NCBI GenBank assembly: GCA_016206755.1
Contig: JACQQZ010000040.1
Coordinates: 1-10,359 of the forward strand
Reading direction: 5' to 3'
Source: Candidatus Omnitrophota bacterium
GTDB taxonomy: Bacteria > Omnitrophota > Gorgyraeia > 1-14-0-20-64-10 > JACQQZ01
DNA: 10,359 nt
The notes beneath the pieces are model-generated. The model was not told where the DNA came from, made no database searches, and saw only the letters and a program-made list of their open reading frames with translations. The translations under genes and the position numbers were made by a program. Of the stretch, positions 6,070 through 10,359 are shown in pieces. Each line of letters begins with the position of its first letter. The stretch's first letter is position 1.

Positions 6070-6089
6070 CGCCTGCTTGCCGGCAGGCG
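6070..6089. other. GC-rich perfect hairpin upstream of the lptCA promoter
   Basis: CGCCTGC (6070-6076) and GCAGGCG (6083-6089) form a perfect 7-bp stem with loop TTGCCG, starting five bases after the previous stop codon. It sits directly against the -35 element (6092-6097). The sequence after it is T-rich but broken (CTTGACTTTGTCTT), so it could act at most as a weak terminator for the upstream operon. A GCCTGC..GCAGGC core of this type can also be a dispersed palindromic repeat; only one copy is visible. Confidence 0.5.
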
Positions 6090-6091
6090 CC

Positions 6092-6119
6092 TTGACTTTG
6101 TCTTCCCCCCTGTTAAAAT
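6092..6119 (+). promoter_or_regulatory. Strong sigma70-type promoter for lptCA-lptB-hpf-tig-clpP
   Basis: TTGACT (6092-6097) and TAAAAT (6114-6119) are separated by 16 bp; both hexamers match consensus at 5 of 6. Transcription should begin near 6125-6127, giving a leader of about 23 bases before the ATG at 6149. The leader has no recognisable Shine-Dalgarno site. This is the best promoter match seen in the window and splits the LPS cluster into a biosynthesis part and an export part. Eye-called. Confidence 0.7.
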
Positions 6120-6148
6120 AGACTCTTTGCCCTGCACTTTCCCAAGCC

Positions 6149-7009
6149 ATGACTTTGAAAATCACCCGTCCTTGGACTCTTTGGTTGGCGGTGGCAATCG
6201 CCGCCGCCGTGGGGGCGGGGTGCAGCCGTTCGGCCGGCCCGGAAAAGGACAAAAAAGCGATCCAAGAGCAGGAAGAAGAGCTGCCCGTGGCCAAAGAGGA
6301 GGTCGAAGCGTTCAATTTGTCCAGCTTTAGCGACGACGGCCAAAAGCGGTGGGAGGTGCTCGGAAAGAGCGCGGATTTGGCGGCGGAGCTCATCGCGCTG
6401 TCGGACATTACCGCCACGGCTTACGGCCAGGAAACCAACGTGACCGTGACGGCCAGAGAGGGGACCTTCAATCGCCAAGCCCGCGACATTGAGCTGAGGG
6501 ATGATGTCCGCGCAGTGACGACGGAAGGAACCACGCTGACCACTGAGACGATGAATTGGAACAACGAAAAGCAGACGGCGATGACGGATGATTGGACGAC
6601 GGTGACGCGCGACAACATGGTTGTGCAAGGCCAGGGCGCTGTCGGCTACGCCCAACTCAAAAAAGTCCGCTTTCAAAAGCAAGTCCAAGTGGACATGCAG
6701 CCGGCCACGCGCATCACCTGCGCCGGCCCCCTCGTCGTGGATTATGAACGCAACCACGCCCGGTTTCACAGGCGCGTTCACGTTCAGGACCCGCGCGGAG
6801 AGATCTGGGCCGATCGCATGGATGTCCGCATGAACCCCAAGACGCGCAAGCTCAGTGAAATTCAGTGCTGGGGCCACGTGCTCATTCAACGCGAATCCCA
6901 GCAGTCCAAATCGCAGCGCGCAGTGTACCGGCAGCGGGACGGGAAAATTACGCTGATCGGCCATCCCCGCATTGTTTTTTACCCCGAACAGGCCAAAGAT
7001 GCCGGATGA
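6149..7009 (+). CDS. LptC-LptA fusion-like LPS transport protein
   Basis: A 286-residue envelope protein. An N-terminal hydrophobic segment (about 10-24) ends in VGAGC; Cys25 may be lipidated, although Gly at -3 makes the lipobox weak, so it may instead be a plain membrane anchor as in LptC. A charged linker (about 29-53) follows. Residues about 55-180 read like LptC: RWEVLGKSADL, ATAYGQETNVTVTAREGTF, DIELRDDVRAVTTEGTTLTT, then repeating strands. Residues about 185-280 read like LptA/OstA: ITCAGPLVVDYERNHARF, VHVQDPRGEIWADRMDV, EIQCWGHVLI and ITLIGHPRIVFYPE. LptC takes LPS from the LptBFG transporter and LptA forms the periplasmic bridge, both with the same beta-jellyroll fold. No separate lptA follows; lptB overlaps directly, which is where lptA would normally sit. 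Length exceeds usual LptC (about 190) and LptA (about 185), supporting two domains. A two-jellyroll LptC is the alternative reading. Confidence 0.8.
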   Translation: MTLKITRPWTLWLAVAIAAAVGAGCSRSAGPEKDKKAIQEQEEELPVAKEEVEAFNLSSFSDDGQKRWEVLGKSADLAAELIALSDITATAYGQETNVTVTAREGTFNRQARDIELRDDVRAVTTEGTTLTTETMNWNNEKQTAMTDDWTTVTRDNMVVQGQGAVGYAQLKKVRFQKQVQVDMQPATRITCAGPLVVDYERNHARFHRRVHVQDPRGEIWADRMDVRMNPKTRKLSEIQCWGHVLIQRESQQSKSQRAVYRQRDGKITLIGHPRIVFYPEQAKDAG

Positions 7010-7739
7010 TGCCCAGGCGCAGCTCCTGGAGACGCAGGGTCTGCGCAAAGCGTACGGCGGACGCTGGGTGGTCAACGGCGTCGATGTCAAGATCTGCCGG
7101 GGGGAGATTGTCGGATTGCTCGGTCCGAACGGGGCGGGAAAGACCACCACGTTTTACATGGTGGTCGGACTCATTCCGCCGCAGTCGGGCCGGATTTTTT
7201 TCGGCGGCCGCAACATCACGCGGATGCCGATGTTTCAAAGGGCGCGCGCCGGCATCGGTTATCTGGCGCAGGAGCCCTCCATCTTCCGGCGTCTGACGGT
7301 GGAACAAAACATCCTGGCCATTTTGGAAACGCTGAATCTGTCGCGCCGCGAACGTCAGGAACGCTTGCAGCGTTTGCTCTCCGATTTGGGGATTGCGCAC
7401 TTGAGCAAATCGCGGGCCGATACCTTGTCGGGCGGCGAGCGCCGGCGGCTGGAAATTACCCGGGCTTTGGTGACGGACCCGGAGTTCATCTTGCTGGATG
7501 AGCCTTTCAGCGGCATCGATCCGATCGCCGTGGCCGACTGTCAGGAAATCATCCGGGGGCTCAAGACCCGCGGCCTGGGAATTCTGTTGACCGATCACAA
7601 CGTCCGCGAGACGCTGTCGATCACGGACCGCGCCTATCTGATGGCGGACGGCCAGGTGTTGATTTCGGGAAGCGCGGCGGATTTGATCAATGATTCAAAA
7701 GCCCGGGCCATTTATCTTGGGCCGAAGTTTCAGATGTAA
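6999..7739 (+). CDS. lptB: LPS export ABC transporter ATP-binding protein LptB
   Basis: A 246-residue cytosolic ATPase that drives LptFG to pull LPS out of the inner membrane. Very close to the family pattern: Walker A GPNGAGKTT (42-50, Lys48) running into TFYMVVGL, Q-loop in LAQEPSIFRRLTV, signature LSGGERRRLEI (143-153), Walker B FILLDEPFSGIDP with Glu168, and switch His200 in TDHNVRETL. The C-terminus ends GPKFQM, as in LptB (YLG..F). E. coli LptB has 241 residues. An upstream in-frame TTG (6972) was passed over; ATG 6999 gives the usual N-terminus and overlaps the lptCA stop by 11 bases, implying tight coupling. The partners lptF and lptG are not in the window. hpf follows directly, with no rpoN between, unlike in E. 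coli. Confidence 0.97.
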   Translation: MPDDAQAQLLETQGLRKAYGGRWVVNGVDVKICRGEIVGLLGPNGAGKTTTFYMVVGLIPPQSGRIFFGGRNITRMPMFQRARAGIGYLAQEPSIFRRLTVEQNILAILETLNLSRRERQERLQRLLSDLGIAHLSKSRADTLSGGERRRLEITRALVTDPEFILLDEPFSGIDPIAVADCQEIIRGLKTRGLGILLTDHNVRETLSITDRAYLMADGQVLISGSAADLINDSKARAIYLGPKFQM

Positions 7740-7747
7740 GGAGGAGG
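7738..7747 (+). promoter_or_regulatory. Strong Shine-Dalgarno site for hpf
   Basis: AAGGAGGAGG overlaps the lptB stop codon and sits 4 bases (from its last G) before the hpf ATG; its AGGAGGTG part fits the anti-Shine-Dalgarno sequence almost completely. It shows that this organism uses classical ribosome binding sites, in contrast to the genes at 1393 and 3067. Confidence 0.85.
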
Positions 7748-7751
7748 TGCC

Positions 7752-8117
7752 ATGCCGTTGGTTTTTACCGCGCGCCATTGTGAATTGTCCGCCGCCGTGC
7801 GCCAGCGCGCCGCTAAAAAAGTCGACAAGATGAACAAGTATATTCCCGCGATGACCGGATCCCATCTGGTGGTCACCCGCGAAAAATCCCGCTATGAAGC
7901 CGAGCTGGTGATCACCGCCAAACGTCTTCGCGTCGTCGGCAAAGCCCAAGCCATGGATCCGGCCACAGCGGTTGAGGATGCCGTGGACCGGGTGGCGCAG
8001 CAGCTGCGCAAAGATCATGCCCGGCGGCAGGATCAGCGTCTGCGCAAGGCGCATGCCTGGGCGCAGATTCGCAAATCGGGCCGCGGACAGGCCGCCGCAC
8101 CGCCGGAGATTGAGTGA
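7752..8117 (+). CDS. hpf: Ribosome hibernation promoting factor, short form
   Basis: A 121-residue HPF/RaiA-family protein that binds the decoding channel of the small ribosomal subunit in slow growth and blocks translation. The single domain is visible: VFTARHCELSAAVRQRAAKK, HLVVTREKSRYEAELVITAK, and helix DPATAVEDAVDRVAQQLRKD followed by an Arg/Lys-rich stretch. Length is a little over E. coli HPF (95) or YfiA (113) and well short of long HPF (about 180-200), so the C-terminal dimerisation domain is absent and 100S formation would need another partner. The tail ends in an Ala/Pro stretch without known function. It follows lptB with 12 bases between, preserving the lptB-hpf linkage known from proteobacteria. 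Confidence 0.93.
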   Translation: MPLVFTARHCELSAAVRQRAAKKVDKMNKYIPAMTGSHLVVTREKSRYEAELVITAKRLRVVGKAQAMDPATAVEDAVDRVAQQLRKDHARRQDQRLRKAHAWAQIRKSGRGQAAAPPEIE

Positions 8118-8123
8118 GCCCTC

Positions 8124-9401
8124 ATGAAAATTGCAGTCAATGATTTGGGATTTTGCCGGAAGGAATTGAAAGTGGAATTGGGTTCGGAAACGGTTTCCGC
8201 CGCCCAAGAGGAAGCGTACCGCGCAATTCAGCGCGTGGCGCGCGTGCCGGGATTCCGGATCGGGCGCGCCCCCAGGGATCTGGTGGTGCGCCGCTACGCC
8301 TCCAGGGCGCGCGAAGAAACGATCCGCCGCTTGATCGGGAGGCATCTGCCCGAGGCCCTCGAGCAGGCGAAGCTGGATGTTTTGGGAGACCCTGAAATTA
8401 CGGAAGTCTCCTTCGACGAGAACGGCGATGACAAAAAGCCGCTGACGTTTACCGCGCGCTGCGAGATTATGCCGGTGATTCAAGTCCGGGGGCTCAAGGG
8501 CATCAAAGTGGAGCGCCCCTCGACGGAGGTAAAGGAGCAGCAAATTGAAGAAGCGCTCGAGCGCCTTCAGGAGCAGCGCTCCGAGCTTGTGCCGCAGGAT
8601 CCTCGGGCCGTCGTCCAGGGCGAGTACGCCGTCGTGGATTTTACCTGCAGCGTGGAGGGCAAGCAGATTGAGAAGCGCGACGGCGCGACGCTGCACGTTG
8701 ATCCGGAAGAGGACAAGTCCGGCTTAAGCCGGCATTTGGTGGGCGTCGCACCGGGTGCCATCCCGGTGACTTTCGAAACGAAGCTGCCGGACGATTTGCC
8801 GGCCAAGAATTGTGCGGGCAAAACGGCTTCGTTTTCCGTGATCTTGAAAGAAGTGAAGGTCAAGCGCTCGCCGGCGCTCGACGACGAATTCGCAAAAAAG
8901 CTGGGCGCTGAGAATCTGGAAGCGCTGAAGACAAACATCCGGAAAAATCTGCAGGAAGAGCTCGATGCTCAGGCCCGGCGTTCCGTCGAGGATCAGGTGG
9001 TTCAGAAGCTGTTGGAGAAGACAGCGTTCGATGTGCCCGGTTCTCTGGTAAAATCCCAGGCCGAGCGTTTGATGAAAGACGCCCAGCTGCAGCTTTTGTT
9101 TCAGGGGATCAACCCGGATGAGATTCAGGGCCGGCAGCAGCTTTTGGAAGAGAAATCAAAGCAGGATGCCTTAAAGCGGGTCAAAAGCTTTTTCTTGCTC
9201 AGGCAATGGGCCAAAGATCAAAATTTGACGGCCACCGAGCAAGAAGTGGAAGCCCGTATCCAGCAGATGGCGCGGCAATCTCAGCGGGACGTCGAAGAGG
9301 TGCGCAGGGAGCTGCAGGAGCGCCGTTTGTTGGGCGAGCTGGTTTGGGATGTCGTTCGGCGCAAAGCGCTCGACACTCTACTCAAGGAGGTGGCAGCATG
9401 A
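8124..9401 (+). CDS. tig: Trigger factor, ribosome-associated chaperone
   Basis: A 425-residue chaperone that sits at the ribosome exit tunnel and shields nascent chains. Domains: N-terminal ribosome-binding domain (about 1-115) with the signature GFRIGRAP (43-50); PPIase/FKBP domain (about 160-247) opening with [20 protein letters not shown] and closing with [17 protein letters not shown]-terminal helical arm domain (about 250-425), including [10 protein letters not shown] and [20 protein letters not shown]. The middle of the FKBP domain lacks the usual IPGFE..L.G motif and reads [12 protein letters not shown], so prolyl isomerase activity may be reduced or lost. Length is close to the E. 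coli protein (432). ATG 8124 starts six bases after the hpf stop and gives the family N-terminus; the ribosome site is weak. The clpP Shine-Dalgarno site lies in its last codons and its stop overlaps the clpP ATG. Confidence 0.96.
   Translation: MKIAVNDLGFCRKELKVELGSETVSAAQEEAYRAIQRVARVPGFRIGRAPRDLVVRRYASRAREETIRRLIGRHLPEALEQAKLDVLGDPEITEVSFDENGDDKKPLTFTARCEIMPVIQVRGLKGIKVERPSTEVKEQQIEEALERLQEQRSELVPQDPRAVVQGEYAVVDFTCSVEGKQIEKRDGATLHVDPEEDKSGLSRHLVGVAPGAIPVTFETKLPDDLPAKNCAGKTASFSVILKEVKVKRSPALDDEFAKKLGAENLEALKTNIRKNLQEELDAQARRSVEDQVVQKLLEKTAFDVPGSLVKSQAERLMKDAQLQLLFQGINPDEIQGRQQLLEEKSKQDALKRVKSFFLLRQWAKDQNLTATEQEVEARIQQMARQSQRDVEEVRRELQERRLLGELVWDVVRRKALDTLLKEVAA
9384..9390 (+). promoter_or_regulatory. 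Shine-Dalgarno site deciding the clpP start
   Basis: AAGGAGG lies in the last codons of tig, 7 bases before ATG 9398. It fixes the clpP start there rather than at in-frame upstream codons inside tig. Confidence 0.9.
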
Positions 9402-10000
9402 CCCACGGACAGTTGGTTCCCATTGTCATCGAACAGAGCGGCCGCGGGGAGCGCGCGTATGACATCTATTCCCGATTGTTGAGGGACCGCATCGTTTTCA
9501 TCGGCACCGCCATCGACGACATGATTGCCAATCTCGTCATTGCGCAGATTTTGTTCTTGCAGATGGAAGATCCTGAAAAAGACATCAGCATCTACATCAA
9601 TTCTCCGGGCGGTTCCGTCACGGCGGGACTCGCCATTTATGACACGATGCAATTCGTGAAACCGGATGTGGCCACTTACTGCATCGGCCAGGCCGCTTCG
9701 ATGGCGGCGCTTTTGACGATGGCCGGCACCAAGGGAAAGCGATTTGTGCTGCCGCACGCGCGCATCATGATCCATCAGCCGTGGGGCGGGGTGCAGGGTC
9801 AGGCGACCGACATTTCCATCCAGGCCCGCGAGATTTTGCGTCTGAAAGACCGGCTCAACGAAATCCTGGCCAAGCACACCGGGAAACCGCTGGAAAAAGT
9901 CGTTCAGGACACCGATCGGGACAACTTCATGTCTGCGGAAGAGGCCAAAGAATACGGATTGGTGGACGAAGTGATCTACGGAAAGAAACCGACAAAATGA
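9398..10000 (+). CDS. clpP: ATP-dependent Clp protease proteolytic subunit
   Basis: A 200-residue serine peptidase that forms the two-ring barrel degrading proteins fed by Clp ATPases. Catalytic residues are Ser101 in [10 protein letters not shown], His126 in [11 protein letters not shown] and Asp175 in [12 protein letters not shown]; their spacing (25 and 49) equals that of E. coli ClpP. Other hallmarks are [11 protein letters not shown], the [19 protein letters not shown] block and EYGLVDEVI. The start overlaps the tig stop by 4 bp. tig-clpP linkage is widespread, but the usual third gene clpX does not follow; a class V aminotransferase overlaps the clpP stop instead (ATGA). The partner ATPase must be encoded elsewhere. 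Confidence 0.98.
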   Translation: MTHGQLVPIVIEQSGRGERAYDIYSRLLRDRIVFIGTAIDDMIANLVIAQILFLQMEDPEKDISIYINSPGGSVTAGLAIYDTMQFVKPDVATYCIGQAASMAALLTMAGTKGKRFVLPHARIMIHQPWGGVQGQATDISIQAREILRLKDRLNEILAKHTGKPLEKVVQDTDRDNFMSAEEAKEYGLVDEVIYGKKPTK

Positions 10001-10359
10001 CCGGAAGGATCCCCCAAGAGATGCCCCAAGAGATGCCGAAAAAAAACGTCCCTCTGTTGTTGACGCCGGGCCCGACGCCGCTGCCGCCGGAAGTTTTGGC
10101 AGCCCAGGCCCAGCCGATCATTCATCACCGGACCCCTCAGTTTAACGCCGTGTTGCGGGAGGCCTCCCAGGGACTCAAAGAGGTTTTTAAGACGGCACAG
10201 CCGGTCTACATTCTTTCCAGCTCCGGCACCGGGGCGATGGAAGCGGCCGTCGTCAATCTCCTTTCGGCCGGAGATGAAGCCATCGTGATCCGTGCCGGGA
10301 AATTCGGAGAGCGATGGGGAGAAATTTGCGAAGCGTACGGCGTTGGCGTCATTCCGATG
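9997..10359 (+). CDS. Class V aminotransferase, N-terminal part (3' end outside window)
   Basis: The first 121 codons of a PLP-dependent fold-type I aminotransferase of the alanine-glyoxylate/serine-pyruvate type. Seen: [15 protein letters not shown], the [11 protein letters not shown] block and [26 protein letters not shown], in which the SSGTGAME loop binds the cofactor phosphate, then GKFGERW. The PLP lysine lies beyond the window. Such enzymes, often beside serA, can serve serine or glycine metabolism; the exact substrate cannot be told from this part. The start is uncertain: ATG 9997 overlaps the clpP stop (ATGA), and two more in-frame ATGs at 10021 and 10033 lie within a 12-bp tandem repeat. 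Homology begins only at about residue 19, so all three starts are possible. GGAAGGA (10002-10008) lies 12 bases before ATG 10021 as a possible ribosome site for that start. Confidence 0.92.
   Translation, partial: MTGRIPQEMPQEMPKKNVPLLLTPGPTPLPPEVLAAQAQPIIHHRTPQFNAVLREASQGLKEVFKTAQPVYILSSSGTGAMEAAVVNLLSAGDEAIVIRAGKFGERWGEICEAYGVGVIPM
10012..10037 (+). repeat. 12-bp tandem repeat at the aminotransferase start
   Basis: CCCCAAGAGATG occurs twice in direct succession (10012-10023 and 10024-10035), followed by two more bases of the unit. It encodes PQEMPQEMP and multiplies the candidate start codon. It probably arose by slippage and keeps the reading frame. Confidence 0.85.

Noticed and set aside
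6972..6998. TTG start extending LptB by nine residues
   Set aside because: It lies deep inside lptCA and the added residues are not LptB-like; ATG 6999 gives the usual N-terminus.
6113..7150. Long minus-strand open frame (345 codons) opposite lptCA and lptB
   Set aside because: It runs antisense to clear coding sequence, its translation is rich in His, Arg, Pro and Ala without any domain, and such frames are common opposite GC-rich genes.
7695..8696. Long minus-strand open frame (333 codons) opposite hpf and tig
   Set aside because: It is a shadow of two well-supported plus-strand genes, with no recognisable protein motif.
9206..9397. Upstream in-frame extension of clpP
   Set aside because: The codons lie in tig in another frame, and a strong Shine-Dalgarno site fixes the start at 9398.

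Overview
The window carries a dense set of genes, all on the + strand, from a Gram-negative-type (diderm) bacterium with a lipopolysaccharide outer membrane. The base composition looks moderately GC-rich (judged by eye, not computed). The gene set (pyrG-kdsA, kdsD-kdsC, lptC/lptA-lptB-hpf, tig-clpP), the type IV pilus-like genes inside the LPS cluster and the domain fusions do not fit a typical proteobacterium. My best guess is a deep-branching diderm lineage such as Omnitrophota or a relative; this is inference at low to moderate confidence and no 16S rRNA gene is present to test it.

Layout. (1) 2-1311: the 3' end of pyrG (CTP synthase) overlaps kdsA (KDO-8-phosphate synthase) by 4 bp. CTP from PyrG is the co-substrate that later activates KDO. 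(2) 1356-2997: a promoter directly in front of a secreted two-domain alpha/beta hydrolase with an unrecognised C-terminal half, placed between the KDO genes. (3) 3030-6065: a second promoter, then kdsD, a short highly palindromic spacer that also encodes a 34-codon mini-ORF joined by ATGA overlaps on both sides, kdsC, a PilN-like membrane protein and a PilO-PilP fusion-like protein. (4) 6070-10359: a GC-rich hairpin and a strong sigma70-type promoter, then a predicted LptC-LptA fusion, lptB, hpf, trigger factor, clpP and the start of a class V aminotransferase that runs off the window.

How the genes fit together. KdsD, KdsA and KdsC make KDO from ribulose-5-phosphate through arabinose-5-phosphate and KDO-8-phosphate. 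LptB and the LptC/LptA protein belong to the machine that carries finished LPS from the inner membrane across the periplasm. Hpf, Tig and ClpP are ribosome and protein quality-control genes co-transcribed at the end. The PilN/PilO/PilP-like pair sits between LPS synthesis and LPS export without pilM, pilQ or pilus ATPases in the window.

Most notable: a KdsA with Asp at the position that is Cys in metal-dependent and Asn in metal-independent enzymes; the LptC-LptA fusion; the pilus-scaffold pair inside the LPS operon; two promoters whose predicted transcription starts fall on the start codon (leaderless mRNAs) although strong Shine-Dalgarno sites exist elsewhere; and the structured kdsD-kdsC spacer. 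There is no gene-free stretch longer than 100 bases, and no tRNA, rRNA, CRISPR or insertion sequence was seen.
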